A stretch of 64,000 bases of DNA from Pyxidicoccus parkwaysis (lineage in GTDB: Bacteria; Myxococcota; Myxococcia; Myxococcales; Myxococcaceae): the NCBI RefSeq assembly GCF_017301735.1, contig NZ_CP071090.1, forward strand, positions 7,182,001 through 7,246,000, read 5' to 3'. Positions 55,747 to 63,634 of the stretch are shown here, piece by piece. Numbering within the stretch: the first letter of the stretch is position 1; each line of letters opens with the position of its first letter. The position numbers and the translations under genes are program-made. Under the pieces are notes generated by a model that saw only the letters and a list, made by a program, of their open reading frames with translations, was not told where the DNA came from and did not search any database.

Positions 55747-58700
55747 GGCGGCCGCGACGCCCCCTTGCGCTCCGCGCGCGCACGCTCGAGGTACCGCCGC
55801 GCCCGGGTGAGCGACTCGCGATTGTCGTCCGTCTCCGGCTGCTTCACCGCGCGCTCCAGCGCCGGCAGGGCCAGGTCGAAGCGCCCGAGGTGCACCGCCA
55901 CCATCCCGAGGTCGGAGAGGGCGACGGTCAGGCTGCCTCCCTCCGGGCCCAGCTTCTCGCGGATGGCGAGCGCGCGCTCGGCCAGCGGAAGCGCCTCGGC
56001 GTAGCGGCGGAGCACGACGAGGGCCTCGATGAGGTTCGACAGGACGACGGCGGCGTCGTAGGAGTCCTGCCCCGTCCGCTTCTCGAACAGGGAAAGCGCC
56101 TTGCGGTGCAACGCGAGCGCCTCGGCGGGGCGCCCCTGCCTCAGGAGGACCACACCGAGGTTGTCGAGGTCCTCCCCCACCATGTCGGTGTCGGGCCCCA
56201 GGGCCTTGGTGCGGACGGCGATGGCGCGTTCAATCGTGGCGCGAGCGGCAGCGTATTGCTTGTCCCGGAGCTGCGCCTTTCCAAGCGAGCTGAGCACCAT
56301 GGCGACATTCGGATGCTCGGGGCCGAGCGCCTTCTCGAAGATGGCGCGCGCCCGCTCCAGCGCGGCGAACGCCTCGGCATTCCGTCCCGCTCTGGACAGC
56401 AAGCGCCCCAGTGCCACCAGCGATAGAGCGACGGAGGGGTGCTCGGGGCCCTGGAGCTTCACCGCGAGGTCCCTCCCACGCTCGGCGAGCTGGACCGCTC
56501 GGGCATGGTCGCCCCGCCCGCTCGCCAGGGTACCCATCATCGCCAGGAGCCTGGGAATCAGCGGGTGCTCTCCGAGTCCGGCCCCGTCCAGGATGTCGAG
56601 TGCGCGTCGGTAGCACGCCTCGCCCTCGTCCTGCCGGTCCGTCGTGTGGAGCAGCAGCCCCAGGTTGAACAGCGTCATGGCCACCGTCGGGTGGTGGGGC
56701 CCGAAGGCCTTCTCCTGGATGGCGAGCGCCTTGCGCTGGCTCTCCCGGGCCTCGTCGAAGCGGGAGAGGCTGCCGTACGTGGTGGCCAACTGGCTGAGGC
56801 TCAGGGCGAGGTCGGGGTGGTCCTCGGGCAGCAGCCGCTGCCGTATCGCGAGCGACTCCTCCGCGTCCTTCAGCGACGCCGCATAGTCTCCCTTCGCCCA
56901 CAGCACGCTGCCGCGCGTGGCGAGCAACCGGGCCATGTCCAGCTCCGCGTTGCCCAGGCGGACGATGGCCGCCTGCGCGTGCTGCCCGAGCGTCAGCGCC
57001 TCGTCGAAGCGCTGCTCCCTCCGCCCGACGATGAACACGAGCGACGTCCACGCCCGTGCCGCGGTGACGTCATCGCGGCCGGCCTCCGCCGCGAGCACCG
57101 CCTCGCGCAGCGTCTTCTCCGCAGCCGGTGCATCGCCGACCTGCGTCTCGGCCTCGCCCTTCAGCGCCGCGAGCCGCGCCTCCAGCGGCTGGTACCCGGT
57201 GGCCCGAGCCTCCTCGAGCGCTACGCGCACCACGTCCAGCCCCTCCCGGTACTTGCCGTTGCGCATGAGCGCCTGGGCCTCCGCTTCCTTCACGCCCAGC
57301 GCTTCCACCTTCGCGCGCACCGCCGGGTCCGTCGGCGGCGGCACCCGGGCCGTCAGCGCGCGCAGGTCCGCGCAGTGCGAGAGCGGCGGGAGCGCGCGCG
57401 CCGCCTCCACGGCGTGTTCCACGACGTCGCGGTCGGCGCGGGTGAAGAACGTCCCCAGCGCGCGCACCGCTTCGAGCCGCTCGTCGAGGCACATCATCCG
57501 CAGCGCCTGGTGCGCCTCGAGCTGCTCCTTGCGCACCTGCGTCGCCTCACAGGCGTCCCTGCGCGCGACGACCCACTCCCGCGTGTACGCGTCCAGCAGG
57601 GCCGCGCTCGCCCGCGCGGCGTCCTCCGCATAGGGGACTCCGGTGGCGTGGAACGCGGAGAGCATCGCCTGTCTGCGGGCGTCGTCCCAGACGCCCGCGA
57701 GCTTCTGCTCGCCGCCCGCGCACACCTGACTGGGCCCCGCGCCCAGCAGGTAGGCCCCGAGCGAGCCCAGCGCGAGCAGCAAGAGGCCGCCCGCGACGGC
57801 CAACATCCGCCGCCAGGGAGAGGCCGTCTCCGGAGCGAGCGCGGTGAGCAGCGCATCCATCGAGGTGAAGCGCGCCTCGGGCCGGGGACGCAGCGCGCGA
57901 AGCAGGGCGCTCCGGACGCGCTCCGGCACCTCTCCTCCCAGCGGTGGCTCCGCCGGCCCGCGCTCCTTGCTCACCGCCAACTCGTCGAGCGTCCGTCCCT
58001 CGTGGGCTCCGCGCCCGTAGAGCGCCTCGTGCAGCGCGACGGCGAAGCTGAACTGGTCCGCCAGCGGGCCGGCCCGCTCGCCGCGGTGCTGCTCTGGCGC
58101 CATGTACAGCGGCGTCCCGAGCACTCCTGCGGTCCGCGTCTCCTTGTCGGACGCAGGCTCTGAGTGAGAGCCGCCACCGGAGGTCTCTTCACCCGTCCAG
58201 CCGGCGAGGCCGAAGTCGGTGACGCGCACGCGGCCGTCCGTGCCGACCATGACGTTGGAGGGCTTGAAGTCGCGGTGGACGAGCCCGGCCGCATGGGCCG
58301 CCGCGAGCCCCCGGCCCGCCTGGACGAAGCGCTCCAGGATGGCGCTGGCCGGATGAGGGCCCGCGTCGAGCCAGGCGGAAAGCGGCTGCCCGTCGACGTA
58401 CTCCATGGCGATGAACACGTGCCCGTCATGGCTGCCGACGTCGTAGATGGTCACCACGTTGGGGTGCGACAGCCGCGCGGCGATGCGCGCCTCGCGCAGC
58501 AGTCGCGCCGACGCGAGGTCCAGGCCGATGCGCGCGGCCAGGTCGCCGCGCAACACCTTGAGCGCCACCTTCCTGTCCAACGCGGAGTCATGCGCGGCGT
58601 AGACGACGCCCATGCCACCCCGGCCGAGGACATCGAGCAGCGTGTAGCGGCCGAAGCGCACGTCACGCTCGGGAGGAGCGGATGGCGGCGCGACGGCTCC

Positions 58701-58874
58701 TCCCGCGTCACCTTCACCGTCGAGCGACGCACGAGCAGCGGCCACCACCAGGGCACGGCACGTCTCGCAGGCGTCGAGGTGCTCATCGAGCGCCGCTGTC
58801 TCGGCGACAGGCAGCCGGCCCTCGACGAAGGCAGCGAGGGTGTTCTCTCCAGGGTGCTTCACCGACATCGCCAT
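55743..58874 (-). CDS. Membrane Ser/Thr protein kinase with N-terminal zinc-finger and C-terminal TPR domain
   Basis: The protein has 1,043 residues from ATG 58874; ATG 58868 (MSVKHPGENT) is equally possible. Residues about 10-45 form an anti-sigma-type zinc finger with HLDACETC (HxxxCxxC). The kinase domain spans about 73-340: GRGGMGVVY, VALKVLR, HRDFKPSNV (catalytic Asp) and VTDFGLAGW, so all catalytic residues are present. One transmembrane helix follows near 352-375 (MLAVAGGLLLLALGSLGAYLL). The remaining 650 residues contain many TPRs (A-L-x-I-x-E-K-x-x-G-P-x-H-P pattern, kinesin-light-chain-like), presumably outside the membrane. The stop overlaps the sigma-factor start, implying a signalling pair. 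Confidence 0.9.
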   Translation of the reverse strand: MAMSVKHPGENTLAAFVEGRLPVAETAALDEHLDACETCRALVVAAARASLDGEGDAGGAVAPPSAPPERDVRFGRYTLLDVLGRGGMGVVYAAHDSALDRKVALKVLRGDLAARIGLDLASARLLREARIAARLSHPNVVTIYDVGSHDGHVFIAMEYVDGQPLSAWLDAGPHPASAILERFVQAGRGLAAAHAAGLVHRDFKPSNVMVGTDGRVRVTDFGLAGWTGEETSGGGSHSEPASDKETRTAGVLGTPLYMAPEQHRGERAGPLADQFSFAVALHEALYGRGAHEGRTLDELAVSKERGPAEPPLGGEVPERVRSALLRALRPRPEARFTSMDALLTALAPETASPWRRMLAVAGGLLLLALGSLGAYLLGAGPSQVCAGGEQKLAGVWDDARRQAMLSAFHATGVPYAEDAARASAALLDAYTREWVVARRDACEATQVRKEQLEAHQALRMMCLDERLEAVRALGTFFTRADRDVVEHAVEAARALPPLSHCADLRALTARVPPPTDPAVRAKVEALGVKEAEAQALMRNGKYREGLDVVRVALEEARATGYQPLEARLAALKGEAETQVGDAPAAEKTLREAVLAAEAGRDDVTAARAWTSLVFIVGRREQRFDEALTLGQHAQAAIVRLGNAELDMARLLATRGSVLWAKGDYAASLKDAEESLAIRQRLLPEDHPDLALSLSQLATTYGSLSRFDEARESQRKALAIQEKAFGPHHPTVAMTLFNLGLLLHTTDRQDEGEACYRRALDILDGAGLGEHPLIPRLLAMMGTLASGRGDHARAVQLAERGRDLAVKLQGPEHPSVALSLVALGRLLSRAGRNAEAFAALERARAIFEKALGPEHPNVAMVLSSLGKAQLRDKQYAAARATIERAIAVRTKALGPDTDMVGEDLDNLGVVLLRQGRPAEALALHRKALSLFEKRTGQDSYDAAVVLSNLIEALVVLRRYAEALPLAERALAIREKLGPEGGSLTVALSDLGMVAVHLGRFDLALPALERAVKQPETDDNRESLTRARRYLERARAERKGASRPP

Positions 58875-58893
58875 TCAGAAGCCATCCGATTGC

Positions 58894-58920
58894 ATCATAC
58901 CGACCCCGGCAGCCCGGCAA
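58894..58920 (-). promoter_or_regulatory. Candidate promoter of the kinase-sigma operon
   Basis: On the minus strand, TATGAT (58899-58894) is a good -10, about 20 bp before the kinase ATG. TTGCCG (58920-58915), 15 bp away, is a weak -35. The spacing is short, so this is tentative. Confidence 0.35.
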
Positions 58921-59012
58921 GGGCCACAGTGCCACCAACGGCGCGGCACGTCCTCCGTTCTCGGTAGATGCACCGCATGCCCCCTGCGTCCGTCGAGCAC
59001 CGTGCCGGCGAG

Positions 59013-59657
59013 CTACGGGCCCTTGCGCCCGGCCTGAGGCGCGCGCGCCCGCGCCCGGGGCTTCGCGTCCGGATTCAGCCCGGCCACCTGACGCGCAATC
59101 CCCTCCGCGAAGGCCCTGTCCAGCGGCGCATGGCCGAAGAGCAGCCGGTACCAGAGCGCGCCGAAGACCTGGTCGAGGACCAGCTCGTGGTCCACCGTGG
59201 GAGGCAGCTCGCCTCGCGCGGCGGCGCGCTCCAGCAGCACGCGCAGCACCTGCCGGCGCCGCTCGAGGAACTGGCTCCGGAACTGCTCCAGGAAGTCGGG
59301 GTGGAGCTGGCTCTCTACCACCAGCGCCTTGAGGATGGGCCCGGTGGGCTTGTCCCCGTCCAGCACCTCGAAGCTGCGCCGCAGGAGCGCGGCGATGTCC
59401 GTCTCCAGCGCGCCCGTGTCGGGCTCCGGAATGCGCTCCGAGGACTCGTCAGCGAGCGCGTCCAGCACCAGCGCCCCCTTCGAGGACCACCAGCGATAGA
59501 TGGTCTGCTTCCCCACCTTCGCGCGCGCGGCCACCTTGTCGAACGTGAGCGCCGCGTAGCCGTCGCTGCGCAGCATCTCCAGCACCGCCTCCTGCACCGC
59601 CAGGCGAGAGGCCTCGCTCCGCTTCCTTCCCGTGTGGGGACGGGGAGTCGTTTCCAT
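59013..59657 (-). CDS. TetR-family repressor divergent from an SDR gene
   Basis: The protein has 214 residues from ATG 59657. The HTH is VLEMLRSDGYAALTFDKVAARAKVGKQTIYRWWSSKGALV. The C-terminal part is of the TetR_C_11-like kind (GALETDIAALLRRSFEVL, VLDQVFGALWYRLLFGH), ending in a basic tail. It is divergent from the short-chain dehydrogenase gene, and the 94-bp gap holds two near-identical palindromes that are very likely its operators. It probably represses both genes. Confidence 0.92.
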   Translation of the reverse strand: METTPRPHTGRKRSEASRLAVQEAVLEMLRSDGYAALTFDKVAARAKVGKQTIYRWWSSKGALVLDALADESSERIPEPDTGALETDIAALLRRSFEVLDGDKPTGPILKALVVESQLHPDFLEQFRSQFLERRRQVLRVLLERAAARGELPPTVDHELVLDQVFGALWYRLLFGHAPLDRAFAEGIARQVAGLNPDAKPRARARAPQAGRKGP

Positions 59658-59689
59658 GCCCCAACCCTATCCGCCCGCCACTGGCTTGA

Positions 59690-59737
59690 CGAGACGATTC
59701 GTCTCGATTACTCATTTTGACGAGACGAACAGTCTCG
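59690..59737. promoter_or_regulatory. Twin TetR operators overlapping the SDR promoter
   Basis: CGAGAC-gattc-GTCTCG (59690-59706) and CGAGAC-gaaca-GTCTCG (59721-59737) are two copies, 31 bp apart (about three helical turns), each preceded by TTGA. Together with each preceding TTGA they form a TTGACG that could be a -35 (59686-59691 is the better placed). The first copy is a perfect palindrome including its centre. Confidence 0.8.
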
Positions 59738-59751
59738 AAAAGGAGCGGGCC

Positions 59752-60462
59752 ATGGCGGGACGAATCGCAGTGGTGGGCGGCAGCTCGGGCATCGGCGAGG
59801 CGATTGCCGGGCGGCTGGCCAGGCAGGGGCTCGAGGTGGTGATTGGCGGCCGGGGCGAGGAGCGACTGCACAACGCGAGGGAGCGGCTCGGAGGCCGCGT
59901 GAGGGCGGAGGTCATCGACGCGGGCGACGCCGCGAGCGTGGAGCGCTTCTTCGAGCGGGTGGGCCCGCTGGAGCACCTCGTCATCTGCCTGAGTGGCCGC
60001 AAGGGCGCCGGCCCCTTCGCCACCCTCTCGCTGGAGGCGGTGGGCGAGGGCTTCCAGGAGAAGGTGCTGCCGCAGCTCCGCACGGCGCAGGTGGGCCTGA
60101 AGCGGCTGGCGGAGTCCGGTTCCATCACCTTCATCACCGCCGCGTCGGCGCGGATGGTGGCTCCTGGGGCGGCGGGGCTCGCGGCCATCAACGGCGCGCT
60201 GGAGGCGATGGTGCCCACGCTCGCCGTGGAGCTGGCGCCCCGGCGCATCAACGCGGTGTCCCCGGGCGTCATCGACACGCCGTGGTGGAACGACGTGCCG
60301 GGCGACATCAAGACGCACTACTTCGAGCAGTCGCGCGCCACCCTGCCCGCCCGCCGTATCGGCAAGCCGGAGGACGTGGCCGCCGCGGTGGAGCTGCTCG
60401 TGGGCAACACCTTCATGACGGGCACCGTGCTGGAGGTCGACGGCGGCGCGCGGCTGGTGTGA
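59752..60462 (+). CDS. Short-chain dehydrogenase/reductase
   Basis: ATG 59752 has GGAG 6 nt upstream; longer in-frame starts would run through the operators. The protein has 236 residues, typical of classical SDRs. The cofactor motif is VVGGSSGIGEAIA. The usual Tyr-x3-Lys is not evident: the segment after the Ser-like strand (SITFITAASARMV) reads APGAAGLAAINGALEAM, so the catalytic Tyr appears replaced. C-terminal blocks are normal (RINAVSPGVIDTPWW, GTVLEVDGGARL). It is either an atypical SDR or one using other residues. It is regulated by the divergent TetR protein. Confidence 0.88.
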   Translation: MAGRIAVVGGSSGIGEAIAGRLARQGLEVVIGGRGEERLHNARERLGGRVRAEVIDAGDAASVERFFERVGPLEHLVICLSGRKGAGPFATLSLEAVGEGFQEKVLPQLRTAQVGLKRLAESGSITFITAASARMVAPGAAGLAAINGALEAMVPTLAVELAPRRINAVSPGVIDTPWWNDVPGDIKTHYFEQSRATLPARRIGKPEDVAAAVELLVGNTFMTGTVLEVDGGARLV

Positions 60463-60494
60463 GCCCGTGCCGGGGCGTCTATGCTCCCGGCACC

Positions 60495-61184
60495 GTGTCT
60501 CGCGCCGAACGACTGCTCGACCTGCTCCAACTCCTCCGCCGGCAGCGGGCTCCCGTGAGCGGTGCGACGCTCTCGAATGAGCTGGGCATCAGCCTGCGCA
60601 CGCTCTACCGCGACATCGCCAGTCTCCAGGCGCAGGGCGCGCGAATCGAGGGTGAGCCCGGCCTCGGGTACATCCTCCGCCCGGGCTTCACGCTGCCCCC
60701 ACTGATGTTCTCCGAGGACGAATTGGAGGCATTGGTGCTCGGCTCGCGGTGGGTGGCGCACCGGGCGGATGACCGGCTCGGGCTCGCCGCACGCGACGCG
60801 CTGGCCAAGATTGCGGCCGTGCTGCCGGCGGACCTGCGGGACGACCTGGACTCGACGACGCTGCTCGTCGGCCCGGGCGAGCCCATCGTCTCGGGCAGCC
60901 TGGACCTCGGCGTCGTGCGGCAGGCCATCCGCGCGGAGCGGAAGCTGGTCATCACCTACCGGGATTTGAAGGACGCGGAGAGCACGCGCACCATCTGGCC
61001 CTTCGCGCTCGGCTTCTTCGACCGGGTGCGCGTCATCGTCGCGTGGTGCGAGCTGCGCCAGGGCTTCCGCCACTTCCGCGCGGACCGCATCGGTTCGCTG
61101 AAGCCCACGGAGGACGGCTACCCGCGCCGCCGCCAGGCGCTCCTGCGGGAGTGGCGGGAGGTGGAGCGCGTCGCCCCGCAGTAG
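60495..61184 (+). CDS. YafY-type transcriptional regulator (HTH_11 + WYL)
   Basis: GTG 60495 (VSRAERLLDLLQLL) gives 229 residues; the upstream in-frame extension overlaps the SDR gene and is rejected. The N-terminal DeoR/HTH_11 domain is GATLSNELGISLRTLYRDIASLQAQGARIEGEPGLGY. The C-terminal WYL domain includes LVITYRDLKDAESTRTIWPF and VIVAWCELRQGFRHFRADRI. It lies 32 bp after the SDR gene and immediately before a VOC-family gene, a common pairing in which it controls the VOC gene. A CTGACAG direct repeat between them is the likely site. Confidence 0.9.
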   Translation: MSRAERLLDLLQLLRRQRAPVSGATLSNELGISLRTLYRDIASLQAQGARIEGEPGLGYILRPGFTLPPLMFSEDELEALVLGSRWVAHRADDRLGLAARDALAKIAAVLPADLRDDLDSTTLLVGPGEPIVSGSLDLGVVRQAIRAERKLVITYRDLKDAESTRTIWPFALGFFDRVRVIVAWCELRQGFRHFRADRIGSLKPTEDGYPRRRQALLREWREVERVAPQ

Positions 61185-61197
61185 CCCGTGCTCGCTG

Positions 61198-61214
61198 CTG
61201 ACAGAAACTGACAG
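61198..61214 (+). promoter_or_regulatory. Direct repeat, probable YafY-type regulator site
   Basis: CTGACAG-aaa-CTGACAG, with a 10-bp period, lies about 85 bp upstream of the VOC gene and just after the regulator gene. It sits inside a TGCTG...CAGCA flanking inverted repeat. Repeats one helical turn apart suggest protein binding on one face. Confidence 0.5.
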
Positions 61215-61297
61215 CACCCTCCCCTATGACGTGCCTCACCGAGCGGGCCACACCGCCCGGCGGAGCCGAGCTCCCCTTTCCTTTTCGGAGACCCGTC

Positions 61298-61669
61298 ATG
61301 GCCGACCCCAACTTCGTCCTCCTCTACGTCGACAGCCCCACCGCCAGCGCCGACTTCTACGCGGGCCTGCTGGGCAAGCCCCCCGTGGAGGCCTCGCCCA
61401 CCTTCGCGATGTTCGCCCTGTCGTCGGGCGTCATGCTCGGGCTGTGGTCGAAGCACACGGTGCAGCCCGCCGCCACGGCCACGGGCGGTGGCGCGGAATT
61501 GGCTTTCGCTGTCGCGGACGTCAACGCCGTCCGCGCAATGCACGAGGACTGGCGTCGCCGCGGGCTCCGCATCCTCCAGGAGCCCACGGACCTGGACTTC
61601 GGCCACACCTTCGTCGCGCTGGACCCGGACGGCCACCGCCTCCGCGTCTTCACGCCGGGCGGGAACTGA
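61298..61669 (+). CDS. VOC-family (glyoxalase/bleomycin-resistance-like) protein
   Basis: ATG 61298 has GGAG 7 nt upstream; the protein has 123 residues, one VOC monomer of two beta-alpha-beta-beta-beta units. Visible motifs are FVLLYVDSPTASADFYAGLLG, MLGLWSKHTVQP and LDFGHTFVALDPDGHRLRVF. The role could be metal-dependent catalysis or small-molecule sequestration. It follows the YafY-type regulator gene. Its 3' end overlaps the convergent AraC-family gene by 20 bp. Confidence 0.88.
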   Translation: MADPNFVLLYVDSPTASADFYAGLLGKPPVEASPTFAMFALSSGVMLGLWSKHTVQPAATATGGGAELAFAVADVNAVRAMHEDWRRRGLRILQEPTDLDFGHTFVALDPDGHRLRVFTPGGN

Positions 61670-62477
61670 GCCCGCGCCGCGACGGTGCGCCGCGTACGAG
61701 GGACGTCGGCGTGACGCCGAGGACGCGCTTCATCCAACGCGCCATGTGGCTCTGGTGCGAGAAGCCCGCTTCGAGCGCTACCTGGCTCGGGGCGAGCTGC
61801 CGCTTCAGGAGCAGCGCCCGCGCCCGCTCGACGCGGCGCTGGATGACGTACTGGTGTACCGGCACGCCCATGGACCGGCGGAACTGCGTCTTCAGGTGGG
61901 ACGCGCTCACCTCCACCACCCGGGCGAGCCGGGGCAGCGTGAGGTTCTGGTCCAGGTGCTCCTCGATGTAGTCCGTCAGCCGCCGCAACTGCTGAGATGA
62001 CAGCCCGCTCCGGAGCTCGCCCGGAACCGCGTAGTGGCCGAGCAGGTGGACCGCCAGCGCCAGCCCCAGGCTGTCGGTGTAGAGGCGTCCATTGGGATGG
62101 CCGGCCCGGCGCTCAGCGTCGAGCGCCCAGGCCACGTGCTCGATGCGTGCATCCCGGAACTGGTGGCGGGGCTCCAGCCCCGTCCGGTCGGGGTCTCTGC
62201 CCAGGTCCTCCGCGGCGCGGCGCAGGAGCGCCGGCGGGAGCTGGACGACGATGGACGTGGCCGGCTCCTCCTCCACCCACGTGCCGGAGAATCCCGCCGG
62301 CAGCAGCGTGAGGTCACCCCGCGTGTAGCGGTGCGTGGAGGTACACGACAGGCGGGCGGGAGGCCCGGCATGGACGGACAGCCGGTGGTCTCGCAAGGGT
62401 GCGAGCTGGACCACGCCCACCGCGTCCGTCTGGCGTTCGATGCGCAGCCCGCCCATGGCCTGATTCAGTGCATTCAT
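61650..62477 (-). CDS. AraC-family transcriptional regulator
   Basis: The protein has 275 residues from ATG 62477. The N-terminal cupin-like sensor is followed by a C-terminal double HTH (LTLPRLARVVEVSASHLKTQFRRSMG and LAPSQVALEAGFSHQSHMARWMKRVLGVTP). It is divergent from the MDR oxidoreductase gene, which it may control. The C-terminus overlaps the convergent VOC gene by 20 bp. Confidence 0.92.
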   Translation of the reverse strand: MNALNQAMGGLRIERQTDAVGVVQLAPLRDHRLSVHAGPPARLSCTSTHRYTRGDLTLLPAGFSGTWVEEEPATSIVVQLPPALLRRAAEDLGRDPDRTGLEPRHQFRDARIEHVAWALDAERRAGHPNGRLYTDSLGLALAVHLLGHYAVPGELRSGLSSQQLRRLTDYIEEHLDQNLTLPRLARVVEVSASHLKTQFRRSMGVPVHQYVIQRRVERARALLLKRQLAPSQVALEAGFSHQSHMARWMKRVLGVTPTSLVRGAPSRRGLSSRPA

Positions 62478-62630
62478 CCCATGCGCTCCCGGGCACGTAT
62501 ATGCGGCCGGGCCCGGGACATGTCATGGCGATCTACACGGGGGCGTGTCCGAACATGCTCCGCGCATGTCCATCCGTGCGCGCGATGGGCTGGGGGAATG
62601 AAGAGAGTGCCGCCCGAAAGGGAGGCACAC

Positions 62631-63617
62631 ATGAAGGCTGTCGTGTTCGATGAAATCGGCTCGCCCCTGGAAGTGCTCCGGCTTCGGGACCTACCCATCC
62701 CGGAGGCAGGGCCCAACGAAGTCCAGGTGAAGATGCTCGCGGCGAGCATCAACCCGGGCGACTTCCTCTACATCCAGAGTCTCTACCCGGAGCCCAAGAA
62801 GCCCGCGCTGCCGGGGCAGGTCGCCGGCAACCACGGCGCGGGAATCATCACCAAGGTGGGGCCGGGCGTGACGCTGGAGCCCGGGACGCTCGTGGCGTTC
62901 AGCCACCTGGACACCTGGGCCGAATACGCCGTCGTGCCAGCGGAGCGGCTGATGCCACTGCCCGCCGGCTACCCGATGGAGAAGGCCGCGCAGTTCTTCA
63001 ACCTCATCACCGCGAGGGACATGCTGGAGGAATCCCAGGTGCAGCCGGGCCAGTGGCTCGCGCTCACCGCCGGCAACTCGACGGTGGCGACGATGGTGCT
63101 GCAGCTGGCCCGGGCCCGGAAGGTAAACGTCCTCTCCATCGTGAGGAAGAAGCAGGAGCACCTGGACCTGCGGGCCCTGGGCGCAAACCACGTCCTCGAG
63201 CTCGCGGCGCATCCAGACGACATCGACAAGAGGGTCTCCGAGCTCACGGGCGGCCAGGACGTCAGCGCCATCATCGACGCCGTGGGAGGAAAGCTCCTCG
63301 AACAGCTCCTGAAGAGCACCGCCTTCCGGGCGCGCGTCGTCGTCTACGGCCTCTACAGCCCGGAGCGCTTCAGCCTCCACAACTACGAACTCCTGCTGAA
63401 GGAGCTCCGCATCAGCGCGCACGTGTACCGCTACTTCTTCGACCCGCCGAAGCCCGGAGATGAGCCCATGCTCCGGGAGCTGGCGGCGCTCACCGCGCCC
63501 CCGGAGTTCCAGGTCCCCTTCCGCGCCATGCACCCGCTGGAGGACTTCAAGGCCGCAGTGGAGGAGAGCTTCCTGCGCCCGGAGAGCGGCAAGCGCTTCT
63601 TCCGCATGACACCGTAG
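62631..63617 (+). CDS. Zinc-independent MDR/quinone-oxidoreductase-like dehydrogenase
   Basis: ATG 62631 has GGAGG 5 nt upstream; the protein has 328 residues. The GroES-like N-terminal domain includes VKMLAASINPGDFLYIQSLYP and GNHGAGIITKVGPGVTLEPG. The Rossmann part is WLALTAGNSTVATMVLQLARA, followed by GANHVLEL. No structural Cys cluster is present, consistent with the zinc-free quinone reductase/enoyl reductase branch. It probably uses NADPH to reduce a quinone or enone. It is divergent from the AraC regulator with about 150 bp between. Confidence 0.9.
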   Translation: MKAVVFDEIGSPLEVLRLRDLPIPEAGPNEVQVKMLAASINPGDFLYIQSLYPEPKKPALPGQVAGNHGAGIITKVGPGVTLEPGTLVAFSHLDTWAEYAVVPAERLMPLPAGYPMEKAAQFFNLITARDMLEESQVQPGQWLALTAGNSTVATMVLQLARARKVNVLSIVRKKQEHLDLRALGANHVLELAAHPDDIDKRVSELTGGQDVSAIIDAVGGKLLEQLLKSTAFRARVVVYGLYSPERFSLHNYELLLKELRISAHVYRYFFDPPKPGDEPMLRELAALTAPPEFQVPFRAMHPLEDFKAAVEESFLRPESGKRFFRMTP

Positions 63618-63634
63618 TGCCGGAGGACACCGCG

